Below are positions 1 to 8,696 of a stretch of DNA of 64,000 nt, in pieces (the first letter of the stretch is position 1; every line of letters begins with the position of its first letter). The notes below the pieces were generated by a model, which saw only the letters and a list, made by a program, of their open reading frames with translations, had not been told where the DNA came from and did not search any database. The stretch comes from RYN-230 sp963813975 (lineage in GTDB: Bacteria > Actinomycetota > Actinomycetes > Streptosporangiales > Streptosporangiaceae): the NCBI GenBank assembly GCA_963813975.1, contig CAWFAP010000004.1, forward strand, positions 310,001 through 374,000, read 5' to 3'. The translations under genes and the position numbers were made by a program.

Positions 1-1122
1 CTGGCCGCGACGATGCTGGCGGCCGGGTGCGGCAGCGCGGCCGGGCAGGCCACCGCCCCGGCCCCATCCGCCACACCGCCGTCCCTGGCCACCTCGCTGG
101 CCACCTCGACCGGGACATGGGCGGTCGCCGTGATGGGCGGTTCGGCCGCCAGCCACAACAACTTCTGGCAGCTTTTCGTCCGCCCGGACGGCACCAGCAC
201 CTGGCGGCTGGCGACTCCGCCCGGGGTGGCCAGCAACGGCGGCCTCGTCCTCACCGGCCTGCCGGCTGGGTCGGTGCTGGCCGGGCTCCGGCCCAGCCAA
301 GACCTTGCCTACTCCCCGCTCGCCATCACCAGAGACAACGGCAGAACCTGGTCACCCGCCCTGCTCGATGCCGGGCTGGCTGATGTCCCCGGCGCCCTGG
401 CCGCTGACCCGGCCAGCGGACGCCTACTGGCGGTGCTCACCGACGGCACCACCGAGATGTCCGGCCCCGGCGGAACAGCCTGGACCCGGCTGACCACCCG
501 CCACGCTCTCGCCACCTCCCCGGCAGGCACCAGATGCGAGCCAGGCAGCCTCAACGCCGCGGCGTTCAGCCCGTCCGGGCAGCCCATGCTGGCCGCCGGC
601 TGCGGTCGTCCCGGAACCGCCGGGATCTTCTCCCAGACCGGCCGGAACTGGCAGCTCACCGGTCCCACGCTGCCCGCCGCCTTCGCACACCAGGCCATTA
701 CCGTGCTTCGGCTAACTACCACCGGCGAAATCACCACGGTTCTGCTGGCCGCAGGAACCGGATCAGCGGCACGCCTGCTGGCCGGCTGGTCTGCCGATGG
801 CGGCGCGCACTGGAAACTGTCACCTCCGCTGCCGCTGAACGGCGCTACGTTGACATCGGCGTCGTCCGGGCATGGCAGCAGCCTGGCGATCATCCTGAGC
901 CACCGCCGTGCGGCGGCTATCAGCGGCGCCGCAGGCTCGTGGCGGCCGCTGCCGCTGCTGCCCCCAGGCACTGCGACGCTCGCACCGAGCCCATCAGGCG
1001 GATGGAACGCCCTGGCCGTCCACGGCACGCAGCTCACCATCTGGGAGGCGGTGCACAGCGCCCGATCCTGGGCGAGCGTCCAGGTCATTAAGGTCCCCGT
1101 TCAGTTCGGCTCCTCGGGCTGA
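1..1122 (+). CDS. Exported lipoprotein with Asp-box (BNR) beta-propeller repeats, 5' end cut by window
   Basis: The reading frame is open from base 1, so the true start lies upstream. The first visible residues end in a lipobox, LAAGC, followed by a Gly/Ser/Ala/Pro/Thr-rich linker, as expected for a secreted lipoprotein anchored on the outer face of the membrane. The mature part contains Asp-box-like motifs (TRDNGRTW near residue 105 and SADGGAHW near residue 260), which mark blades of sialidase or BNR-type beta-propellers. No catalytic residues of a true sialidase can be assigned, so the function is unknown. The stop lies about 90 bp before an integrase remnant. Export is well supported; the propeller fold is inferred from the motifs. 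Confidence 0.7.
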   Translation: MAATMLAAGCGSAAGQATAPAPSATPPSLATSLATSTGTWAVAVMGGSAASHNNFWQLFVRPDGTSTWRLATPPGVASNGGLVLTGLPAGSVLAGLRPSQDLAYSPLAITRDNGRTWSPALLDAGLADVPGALAADPASGRLLAVLTDGTTEMSGPGGTAWTRLTTRHALATSPAGTRCEPGSLNAAAFSPSGQPMLAAGCGRPGTAGIFSQTGRNWQLTGPTLPAAFAHQAITVLRLTTTGEITTVLLAAGTGSAARLLAGWSADGGAHWKLSPPLPLNGATLTSASSGHGSSLAIILSHRRAAAISGAAGSWRPLPLLPPGTATLAPSPSGGWNALAVHGTQLTIWEAVHSARSWASVQVIKVPVQFGSSG

Positions 1123-1209
1123 CCGCATCTCCGTAACTGAGCCCAGTTCGGCACCAGACAATGAAGAATGGCAGCAAATGGCATCCGCCGCCCTTGTCCG
1201 GGACCTTGC

Positions 1210-2091
1210 CTCTCTTTCTCCGCGCTGATGACGGGCCGGGACGAGGACTTCACCATGATCCTCACCATCGCGTACACCGGCCTGCGCTAGGGCGAGGCGA
1301 TCGGCCTCGAACGCGGCTGCCTCGACCCCAGCGAGATCCACGTCGAGTGGCAGCTCCGCGAACTCAACGGCCAGTTCCACCGGCTCCCGCCCAAGGACGA
1401 CTCCTACCGCAGCCCGGCCTGGGAGCCGAGTCTCCCTGTCGACTTGCCGCTTTTCCTGACCAGCCTGCTCGGCCGCCAGATCCGGGACCACGAGCATCCG
1501 ACCTGCGGCTGCGCCGCCCAGCACGGCGGAAGCGGCCGGTACCTCTTCCTCGGACCCGACGGCGGCCACTTCCGGCGCAGCAACTACGCCCGCCGCGTCT
1601 TCCGCCCCGCGTGCGACGGACGCCACGAAGCCAAAGACGGCCCGACCCCCGAAGCTCGTCATCGCCGATGTCACGACCTGGCCCGGCCTCCCCATCGCCG
1701 CCTGGCCATCCGCAGACGCATGGGCTACGCGCCGCCGCGCGGCCGAGGCATCCAGGTCATCCACGACGACATACGTCTCGCCTGCTGGCTGCCTATCAAG
1801 CCAGGCCTGACCGTGCACGGGCTCAGGCACGGCCACAAGACCTGGATGGCCGAGGACGGCATCCCCGAGATCCTCGCCGAACAGCGCCTCGGCCACCAGG
1901 TCCCCGGCATGCGCGGCCTCTATGCCCACGCCTCCGCCCGCATGCGCGACGACCTCAAGCATGCGCTCCAGGCCCGATGGGAAGACTCCCTTCGCGACCG
2001 GGCCGGCCATCGCCCCGCACTCACCCGTCCCGTTGCTCGACGGGCTGCTCGCGCCCCTGCGCGCCCCGGCCCAGCCATCCGGCAGCCGTGA
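1210..2091 (+). pseudogene. Decayed tyrosine integrase (phage/ICE type), C-terminal catalytic domain
   Basis: The frame encodes the catalytic half of a tyrosine recombinase. Around 1255-1300 it reads ILTIAYTGLR, then a TAG stop, then GEAIGLE. The expected family sequence is TGLRWGE, so TGG has become TAG directly after the catalytic arginine. Further on, around 1810-1930, the HGLRHGHKTW box, LAEQRLGH and the nucleophile region GLYAH are intact. Family-like sequence also appears in other frames (ADVTTWPGLP near 1665 and SPVPLLDGLL near 2020), so at least two frameshifts add to the nonsense codon. No N-terminal core-binding domain is visible. The gene points at the 3' end of the neighbouring tRNA-Ala, the usual arrangement for actinomycete integrative elements, so this is probably a relic of one. 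Confidence 0.8.
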
Positions 2092-2262
2092 CGGCACCCG
2101 GTGAGACGCCACGGCGACCAGCCGTCACCGGGAGACAGGGAGAAGATGATCTCCCAAATTCCTCCCAACCGCCCCGGGCGGCCCGGGCGAGCCCAGGCTG
2201 GCGATCCGGGGAGAACCGGAATTAACAGCGTCTGACCTGGCCAGATACCTGAAAACGGAGAG

Positions 2263-2335
2263 TGGAGCTAAGGGGACTCGAACCCCTGACCCCCTGCTTG
2301 CAAAGCAGGTGCTCTTCCAGCTGAGCTATAGCCCC
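2263..2335 (-). tRNA. tRNA-Ala (anticodon TGC)
   Basis: The reverse strand folds as a 73-nt cloverleaf. The acceptor stem pairs GGGGCTA with TAGCTCC and includes the G3-U70 wobble that identifies alanine tRNAs. The anticodon loop TTTGCAA reads TGC, and the T arm contains GGTTCGAGTCC. The CCA end is not encoded. Its 3' end faces the integrase remnant, so it is the likely attachment site of the lost element. In Streptomyces this tRNA usually lies next to tRNA-Ile downstream of gyrA; here the two are 26 kb apart. Confidence 0.95.
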
Positions 2336-2375
2336 CGGGCGACGGCGGTATAAGGCTACCCGGTTGGGATTCCGG

Positions 2376-3404
2376 TCATGGGGGTGGCGCCAGCGGCGCA
2401 GCCGCGGTCGGGGGCGACCCAGGCCGCGCCCCCGGCCCAGAGCCAGGCCGCGTTCCCGCCGCACGCCCCGGCTCAGAACCAGGCGTGGACCCGCCTGGTC
2501 CCCGCGCCGGATCGCCGGCCCTCCGGCCGGGACCCTTCCCGGTCCCCAGCCCACCGGCTCCGGCATCCGTGCCCGCCTGCCCCGGAGCCACCGATCCTGG
2601 CGCGGCCCCCCCGGCGAGGTCCGGAGCCGGACCGAAGCCCGCTACCGGGCCGAGGCCCGCCGCCGGGCCGAGGGCCGCCGCCGGACCCGCGCCCGGGTCG
2701 ATGACCGGCCCGGTCCCTTCGGCGGTCAGCACCTCCGGAAGCTCCGCAAAACTGCCGAGCAGATGGGTCGCGCCCGCCCGCTGCAGCCGGTCCCGGGTGT
2801 GTCCCCCGGTCAGGATCCCTGCCACGACCTGCGCGCCAGCCCGCCGGCCGCACAGGATGCCGCTTTCGGTGCCCCCGGCATAGGCCGTCTCGCGGACATC
2901 GGTCACCCCGAGCCGGAGCATCGCGCACAGCATGGGGTCGGGCCACGGGTAGCCGCGCGGCGCGTCCTCCGGGCACAGCACCAGGTCGACCTGCCGCCAC
3001 CAGCCGAGCGTGTCCAGCACCAGGCCCAGCAGGCCCCGGGACAGCCCGGTGATGAAGCACACCCGGACCCCGGATCCGCGGATCTGCTGCAGCGCCTCGG
3101 ACGCGCCTGGCATCGGCGCGAGCCCGGACCGGTCGACGGCCAGCCGGTAGGAACGGTCAAAGGCGAGCGTCGCGGCCTCGGCCCGGCCCGGGGCGTCGGG
3201 GAACAGTGCGCGGAACACGTCCACGGCCGACTGGCCGCGGGTCTGGTGCACGTGGACCATACTGCGGGCGTAGGCGGCGGTGCCCGGGACGATGCCCTGG
3301 GTGGCGAAGGCCTCGGTGAACGCGCGTTCCAGAATGCCGCCGTCGTCCGCAGTGACTCCGAGCAGGCCGCAGCACACCAGCGTGACCGGCGTCGCGCTGC
3401 TCAC
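2376..3404 (-). CDS. HAD-superfamily (phosphonatase-like) protein lacking catalytic aspartates, with long low-complexity tail
   Basis: Residues 1-235 follow the layout of phosphonatase-like HAD hydrolases: motif I region, helical cap, motif II (VCFITG near residue 115), motif III region and motif IV region. The motif I stretch reads LVCCGLLG where active relatives have an Asp nucleophile and a GT turn. Motif IV reads YAGGTESG where GDT-x-x-D is expected. The key acidic residues are therefore all replaced and the protein is probably non-catalytic. The last 100 or so residues are Gly/Ala/Pro-rich (repeated GP-x-AG units) and may be disordered. It lies between tRNA-Ala and the DLW-39 gene on the same strand. 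Confidence 0.7.
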   Translation of the reverse strand: MSSATPVTLVCCGLLGVTADDGGILERAFTEAFATQGIVPGTAAYARSMVHVHQTRGQSAVDVFRALFPDAPGRAEAATLAFDRSYRLAVDRSGLAPMPGASEALQQIRGSGVRVCFITGLSRGLLGLVLDTLGWWRQVDLVLCPEDAPRGYPWPDPMLCAMLRLGVTDVRETAYAGGTESGILCGRRAGAQVVAGILTGGHTRDRLQRAGATHLLGSFAELPEVLTAEGTGPVIDPGAGPAAALGPAAGLGPVAGFGPAPDLAGGAAPGSVAPGQAGTDAGAGGLGTGKGPGRRAGDPARGPGGSTPGSEPGRAAGTRPGSGPGARPGSPPTAAAPLAPPP

Positions 3405-3453
3405 CTGGAACCCCCGTCGTCAGCCCGGCCGCTGGGGCCGGGCGCTGCCTGGC

Positions 3454-3576
3454 CTAGTCGTCGCTGGTCGTCGCCTCGGTCCACAGATCGAGCTCGGCGC
3501 GGTCAGACTGAACCTTGCGCCAGACAGCGAATACTCCAGCCCCCGCCAGAGCGAGCAGCAACAACAACTTCTTCAC
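3454..3576 (-). CDS. DLW-39 family microprotein
   Basis: This 40-residue protein begins with a basic patch and one hydrophobic segment (KKLLLLLALAGAGVF, residues 2-16). It continues with a conserved cytosolic part, RKVQSDRAELDLWTEAT, that gives the family its name. The GTG at 3576 is preceded by AAGGGG; a GTG three codons earlier is also possible. The family is restricted to Actinobacteria, has no known function, and normally lies near gyrA and the tRNA-Ile/tRNA-Ala pair. That makes it a useful marker that the region to its right was inserted. The family assignment rests on the DLW block and the size. Confidence 0.85.
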   Translation of the reverse strand: MKKLLLLLALAGAGVFAVWRKVQSDRAELDLWTEATTSDD

Positions 3577-3669
3577 GGTGCGCACCCCTTCACCTCGGCA
3601 ACCGCGGAGCCGGCCCGGGAAGGGGCGGCCAGGCTCCTTACGCTCCATGCAGACTAGCAACTGTTTCTG

Positions 3670-5394
3670 TTACCGGGGCCTGGCCACACGAGTCTCATCC
3701 CACACCGGGTCGCCTGACTCATAGACGTCTCCGGCCGATCCGAACACGAGGAACCGGTCGAAGGACCGCGCGAACCACCGGTCATGGGTCACCGCCAGAA
3801 CGGTGCCCTCATACGACCGCAACCCCGCCTGAAGTGCCTCGGCGCTGGCCAGGTCCAGGTTGTCGGTCGGCTCGTCGAGGAGGAGCAGGGTGACCCCGCT
3901 CAGCTCGAGCAGCAGGATCTGCAGCCGGGCCTGCTGGCCACCGGACAGGGTGGCGAACGGCTGCTCAGCACAGTGCTGCAGCTCGTAGCGGGCCAGCGCA
4001 GCCATGGCCTCGTTGCGCTGCATCGCGTGCTCGGTCATCAGGATCTCGGCCGGCCAGCGGCCGGCCAGGTCGGGACGGGCATGCGTCTGGGCGAACAGCC
4101 CCGGGACGACCCGGGCGCCAAGCCGCGCGACTCCCTCGTGAGCGATGTCACTCCCGCCGAGCAGCTGCAGGAAGCTGGACTTGCCCGATCCGTTGGAGCC
4201 GAGCACGGCGATGCGGTCGCCGTACCAGACCTCGAGACCGAACGGGTGCATTAGACCGGTCAGCTCCAGGTCCTCGCAGATCACCGCCCGTTTCCCGGTC
4301 CGCCCGCCGCGCAGCCGCATCCGGACGTTCTGGTCCCGGGGCGCGAGTTCCGGCGGTCCCTCGTCCTCGAACCGGCGCAGCCGGGTCACCGCCGCCTGGT
4401 ACCGGGAGGCCATGCCGTCGTTGTAGGAGGCCTTCTGCCGGAGGGTGCGGACCAGCTGCTTGAGCTTCTCGTGCTCCTCATCCCACCGCCGCCGCAGCTC
4501 ATCGAGCCGCTCGTTGCGGTCCTGCCGGGCCTGCGGGTAGCTGGCGAACCCGCCGCCGTGCACCCAGACGCTGCCGTCCTCGACGGTGATGATCCGCTGC
4601 GCGGTGTTGGCCAGCAGCTCCCGGTCGTGGCTGACCAGCAGGACGGTCTTGCGCGTCTGGGCCAGCTGTTCCTCCAGCCAGAGCTTGCCCGGAACGTCCA
4701 GGTAGTTGTCCGGCTCGTCGAGCAGGAGAACCTCCGCCGGGCCGCGCAGCAGCGCCTCCAGCACGAGCCGCTTCTGCTCGCCGCCGGACAGCGTGCCCAC
4801 ACTCCGGTCACGGCACTGCTCGTAGCCGAGGCCGAGCGCCGCGACCGTGCACGCGTCCCAGAGCACTTCGGCGTCGTACCCGCCCGCGTCGCCCCAGTCG
4901 GCCAGCGCGGCTGCGTACCGCAACTGGGCCGGCTCGTCGCCCCGCGCCTGCATCGCGCCTTCCGCCGCGTCCACCCGCGCTGCGGCCTCGCGCACCCTTT
5001 TTTCCGCAACGAAAACCAGCAGGTCGCGAACCACCAGCTCCGCACCGGGCCGCCCAAGAGCGTGCTCAGTGTGCGCGCCGTCCCCGCGGATCCCCCCGAT
5101 GCTGTGCTCACCCGGGGGGACACTCTGCTGCCCGGGGGACACCCCCGAACCCCCGGTGGCCCGGATACCCCCGATGAACTGCCGCATCACCCCCAGCCCG
5201 CCGCTGGTCGTGACGGTGCCGGATTGCGGGGTGATGTCCCCGGCGATCAGGCGGATCAGCGTGGTCTTCCCGGAGCCGTTCGGCCCGACCAGCGCGGCGA
5301 CCGTGCCCTCGCCGACCCGGAACGAGGCGTCGTCGAGCAGCACCCGCCCGGCCGGCAGCGCGTGATGCACGTGCGCCACCTCGACGTGTCCCAC
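3670..5394 (-). CDS. ABC-F family ATPase with duplicated nucleotide-binding domains
   Basis: The 574-residue protein has two ABC domains and no membrane segment, which is diagnostic of ABC-F proteins that act on the ribosome (translation factors or antibiotic-protection proteins). NBD1 has Walker A GPNGSGKTT (near residue 40), signature LSGGEQ and Walker B LLLDEPDNYLD. NBD2 has Walker A GSNGSGKSS, signature LSGGQQ and Walker B LLLLDEPTDNLD. A basic linker lies between them. The GTG start at 5394 has AAGGGG eight bases upstream. An unusual Gly-rich insert of about 40 residues (roughly residues 70-115) contains the word GGIR twice and separates two stretches that are contiguous in relatives. 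Whether this is a housekeeping or a resistance ABC-F cannot be told. Confidence 0.88.
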   Translation of the reverse strand: MGHVEVAHVHHALPAGRVLLDDASFRVGEGTVAALVGPNGSGKTTLIRLIAGDITPQSGTVTTSGGLGVMRQFIGGIRATGGSGVSPGQQSVPPGEHSIGGIRGDGAHTEHALGRPGAELVVRDLLVFVAEKRVREAAARVDAAEGAMQARGDEPAQLRYAAALADWGDAGGYDAEVLWDACTVAALGLGYEQCRDRSVGTLSGGEQKRLVLEALLRGPAEVLLLDEPDNYLDVPGKLWLEEQLAQTRKTVLLVSHDRELLANTAQRIITVEDGSVWVHGGGFASYPQARQDRNERLDELRRRWDEEHEKLKQLVRTLRQKASYNDGMASRYQAAVTRLRRFEDEGPPELAPRDQNVRMRLRGGRTGKRAVICEDLELTGLMHPFGLEVWYGDRIAVLGSNGSGKSSFLQLLGGSDIAHEGVARLGARVVPGLFAQTHARPDLAGRWPAEILMTEHAMQRNEAMAALARYELQHCAEQPFATLSGGQQARLQILLLELSGVTLLLLDEPTDNLDLASAEALQAGLRSYEGTVLAVTHDRWFARSFDRFLVFGSAGDVYESGDPVWDETRVARPR

Positions 5395-5670
5395 CGTGGT
5401 CCCCTTCCGGCTGCCCTGAGCCGAGGTAACCAGGCCGACCTGCCCGACCGCAACGGATATACCAGCTACCCGGGCTCCAGACCCGGGTCTTACGAATTCC
5501 TTACCGGCCAATAAAGAGAGTCCTGGAACAGTTAATAAGTCGTATGTTCGCCCTATCCCCTTTCGCGAGTGCGGCCATACTAACGGCGTGAATCCCCCCG
5601 ATTTTGCTCCCCGCCGAGGCGCGCCGCCCGCCGCCGTGACGAGTAGCACCGGAGTAGCGATGGTCCTGGC

Positions 5671-7392
5671 TTGACCGCCGTACTCACCGGCCGTGGCGCC
5701 TCGGGCGGCGGCCGGTCGATGACTGCGCGGCCTCCTGCCGCTTCCGGGGCGACCCGCGGCGTGGGGGACGCCGCGGAGGCGTGGCCCCCGTCGGACTGGT
5801 TCAGGAAGCCAGACCAGGACACGGCTGCGCGAGGCTGGATGGCCCCGGCAGCAGGGCCCCGGGCCGTCCAGGACGGGACGGCCGAGGCGCTGCCGGCCCG
5901 GATAGCCCTGTGGGCCAGGGCGACGTGGCCGTGGTGGGTGCTGTGGCCGTGGGCGCTGGCCTGGGTGATGTTCCAGGCCGGCATGGCGGGCCAGTCGTGG
6001 CACTTCTTCGCCCAGGGCGGGCGGCTCCTGTTCGGCAACGCGCCGGGGGCCGGCCTGCAGCTGTACGCGGCTCATCCCGACCTGCAGATCGGCCCGCTGG
6101 CCCTGGCTCTCTCCGGCGTGCTGAGGACGCTCGGCCCTGGCAACGGCGAGGCCGCCGCGGTCGCCGCCATGTCGCTGACCGGCCCGCTGATGCTGGCCGC
6201 GGTGTGGCGGCTGCTGCCCGTCGCCGAACGCGGGCGCCGCTCCCGGCTGCTGTTCGCGGGGCTGCTCTTCCTGCCGGTGTGGACCGAGCTGACCACGCAC
6301 TTCGCGCACCTCGACGACCTGCTCGCGCTCGGGTTCTCCGTGGCCGCCATGCATGCGGTGGCCCGGCGCCACCCTGTGTGGGCTGGGCTGGCCCTGGCGG
6401 CGGCCGTCGATTCCAAGCCGTGGGCGGCAGCGTTCGTGGTGCTGCTGCTGGCCCTGCCCCGGCGGCAGTGGCTGGCCGCGCTGGCCGCGTTCGCCGGCGG
6501 GATCGTGGTCGTCTGGCTGCCGTTCCTGCTGGCCGATCCGCGGACCGTAGCCGCCGTCACCCGGTTCACCATCCCTAACGACCGCTCCTCCGCGCTGCGC
6601 GTGCTCGGCGTCATGGACTCCCGGACCCCGTGGTGGGACCGCTCCGCGCAGCTCATCCTCGGGATGGCGGCCGGGGCGGTGGCGGTCCGGCGCGGACGGT
6701 GGCCCGCGGTGCTGCTGGTCGCCGTGGCCGCGCGGATCCTGCTCGACCCCGGCGTGTACGCCTACTACACGTCCGGCGCGCTGCTCGGCACGGTCGTGGT
6801 CGACCTGGTCGTCACGCGGTGGCGGCTGCCATGGGCCACCGCGACCGCGGCGCTGCTGTTGTACGCCGCCCGGTTCACTCACGCCCTGATCCCGTTCAGC
6901 CTGCAGGAGCTGGGGGTGCTGCGGCTGGCCTTCGCCGTGGGCCTGCCGGTGATGGTCCTCGGTATCCCCGGTTGGTGGGTGGCGCGCCGCCCCGGGCGGC
7001 ACGCCCGGAACCGCCTTACCAGCGGCCTGGCCGCGGAAAGGGATCCCGTGCCCTCCATGGGCGCGGCCCCCGGTCATCCGTCTCGCCCATTCCCGGTTCG
7101 TCACACGGGCGCATACCCTGCTCATCCCTCTGGGCCATTCCCTGCGCGCCAGCCCGGTGCCTTCCCGGCCCATCCGTCCGGCCCGCTTCCGGTGCGCCGG
7201 CCCAGTGCATACCCCGCCCGCCAGGCCAGGGGTCACCCTATGTCTCCCGCCGGGGAGAATGCGGCCCTCAAGTCAGTGGTCTGGGACCGGCTGGCTCACA
7301 ACACGGCCCGCAGCACCGCCCGGCCCACGTCCGGCCGCGGGGAGTTACAGGTCGGGCAGCGCGGCCCGCGGGCCGGGATGTTGAGCCAGTAG
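5671..7392 (+). CDS. Polytopic membrane protein, GT-C glycosyltransferase-like (DUF2029/GT87-like)
   Basis: After a polar N-terminus of about 75 residues the protein has about ten hydrophobic segments (roughly residues 80-445). Between them are Trp/Asp/His-containing loops, for example HFAHLDDLLALGF near residue 210, which resemble lipid-linked-sugar mannosyltransferases of the GT-C fold. The C-terminal 125 residues are hydrophilic, with a Pro/His/Arg repeat of the type HPSGPFPARQPGAFPA. The start follows a short divergent promoter region shared with the ABC-F gene. Its 3' end overlaps the opposite-strand lipoprotein gene by 97 bp. The catalytic assignment is tentative; membrane topology is clear. 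Confidence 0.55.
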   Translation: MTAVLTGRGASGGGRSMTARPPAASGATRGVGDAAEAWPPSDWFRKPDQDTAARGWMAPAAGPRAVQDGTAEALPARIALWARATWPWWVLWPWALAWVMFQAGMAGQSWHFFAQGGRLLFGNAPGAGLQLYAAHPDLQIGPLALALSGVLRTLGPGNGEAAAVAAMSLTGPLMLAAVWRLLPVAERGRRSRLLFAGLLFLPVWTELTTHFAHLDDLLALGFSVAAMHAVARRHPVWAGLALAAAVDSKPWAAAFVVLLLALPRRQWLAALAAFAGGIVVVWLPFLLADPRTVAAVTRFTIPNDRSSALRVLGVMDSRTPWWDRSAQLILGMAAGAVAVRRGRWPAVLLVAVAARILLDPGVYAYYTSGALLGTVVVDLVVTRWRLPWATATAALLLYAARFTHALIPFSLQELGVLRLAFAVGLPVMVLGIPGWWVARRPGRHARNRLTSGLAAERDPVPSMGAAPGHPSRPFPVRHTGAYPAHPSGPFPARQPGAFPAHPSGPLPVRRPSAYPARQARGHPMSPAGENAALKSVVWDRLAHNTARSTARPTSGRGELQVGQRGPRAGMLSQ

Positions 7393-8222
7393 CCGTCCAC
7401 GATCCCGCGGGTGGCGTGGATCGCGGCGGCCAGCTGCTGGCCGGTGACCGCCGCCCCCGGCGGGTTGGTGGACAGCCCGGCGAGGATGGCCACCCGCGGA
7501 TTGGCCGCCCGGGCCTGCGCAGCCGCCTCGCGCACGAACTCGGCGTACGTGCCGGGGCTCCGCTCCAGGCTCTGGGCCTGCAGTTCGAGGACGTCAGTCA
7601 CCTTCGCGATCGCGCCGGCCAGCCCCAGCCGCAGGAACTGCCGCCACCGCGGCCCGCCGCCCGGAGCCGGGCTGACCGTGGTGAGGTTGAGGGCAGGGGC
7701 CACGATGAGCGACAGGCCGTGCGCGTGCGCGATGTCCCAGGCCCGCCGCGCGGCGCCGGCCGGGTTGAGCTGCTCCGCATGCGGCGTGAACACCCAGGTC
7801 TCCGGGTCGTACAGGAGGGCGCGCGTTCCGGTGGGGAGCTGGCCGCCGGACACCGACTGGTCCAGGTCGCGGATGGATGGGGACGTCATCACGGGCAGCG
7901 CGCCGGCTGCCGCCAGCGGCTTCTGGCCGGGATGCAGGATCTCCAGGACCCGGGACCGCTGCAGTCCGGCCAGCACCGCGGCTTCCGTCGCCACCTGCGC
8001 GAGCGCAGCCCGCGTCAGCAGCCAGGCGGGCCGGCCCCCGGGGGTGAGAGCGGCCGGGGTCAACGCCCCGGAGGGTGGGAGCCCGGGCGCCGACGGGTGG
8101 CTGCGGGGCGGTGAGGACGCCGAGCAGCCGGCGAGCACGCAGGCGACCACGGTCAGCACGGCGGCCCCGAACACTTCGCGGGCCGCCGCGGCCATCAGCC
8201 GGACGGGCCGGGAGGCGATCAT
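7296..8222 (-). CDS. Secreted lipoprotein of unknown function, possibly TIM-barrel-like
   Basis: The 308-residue product starts with a basic and hydrophobic signal sequence ending in the lipobox VLAGC (Cys near residue 33), followed by a Ser/Pro linker. The mature part alternates short hydrophobic strands and helices (ALLYDPETW, SLIVAPALNL, DVLELQAQ, VAILAGLS, VDGYWLNIP), which is suggestive of a TIM barrel. The C-terminus has a CPTC pair. I recognise no catalytic motif. The 3' end overlaps the convergent glycosyltransferase-like gene; no same-strand neighbour is close enough to call an operon. Confidence 0.7.
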   Translation of the reverse strand: MIASRPVRLMAAAAREVFGAAVLTVVACVLAGCSASSPPRSHPSAPGLPPSGALTPAALTPGGRPAWLLTRAALAQVATEAAVLAGLQRSRVLEILHPGQKPLAAAGALPVMTSPSIRDLDQSVSGGQLPTGTRALLYDPETWVFTPHAEQLNPAGAARRAWDIAHAHGLSLIVAPALNLTTVSPAPGGGPRWRQFLRLGLAGAIAKVTDVLELQAQSLERSPGTYAEFVREAAAQARAANPRVAILAGLSTNPPGAAVTGQQLAAAIHATRGIVDGYWLNIPARGPRCPTCNSPRPDVGRAVLRAVL

Positions 8223-8696
8223 GGCTCCTCAGTACGTGTCTGGCTGGGTCCTCCTGGCGGGCACCAGACCAGGCTCCAGGGTGGCAGCCCGCCGGGCCCA
8301 GGCCCCGCGTTCGCAGATTACCCGCGGTCCCCGGTCCCAGCCCCGTGCGGGACAGATCCGGATGCGGGGACCCGCCGCGCGGCCGGGTCACCTGCCCGTG
8401 GAGCGCTAACGAGCCCGCAGGAGAACCCGGCGCTGATCCCTTCCCGTCCTCGCTGCTGCTGCCCGAGGATGACTGGCGGGCAGGTGACAGGTGAACAAAC
8501 GCGTTGAGCTCTCCGGCTCGAACGCGGGGACGCCCGCATGGCGGCCAGGGTTGGCGTGCCGGGTCTTCTCCGCGGAGGCGGAGGCGGAGGCGCCGAACAG
8601 CGCGAGACCCGAGTCGCGCGGCACCAACTCGTCGTCCCCCTGGAGCAGGAACTCGACCGGGGTCTCACCTCCCCGGTCGTCACTGTGCGCGGCGAC
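8223..8696. other. Intergenic region, no gene seen
   Basis: These 474 bp lie between the lipoprotein start and the end of coxE1. Short frames on both strands have no conserved character or convincing ribosome binding site. The only structure noticed is a short GGAGGC-type tandem run near 8571-8592. The lipoprotein promoter should lie at the left end. Confidence 0.5.

Noticed and set aside
5395..7236. Upstream extension of the ABC-F frame to give an 1188-residue protein
   Set aside because: The extension is antisense to the glycosyltransferase-like gene and low-complexity; the GTG at 5394 with AAGGGG fits the family start.
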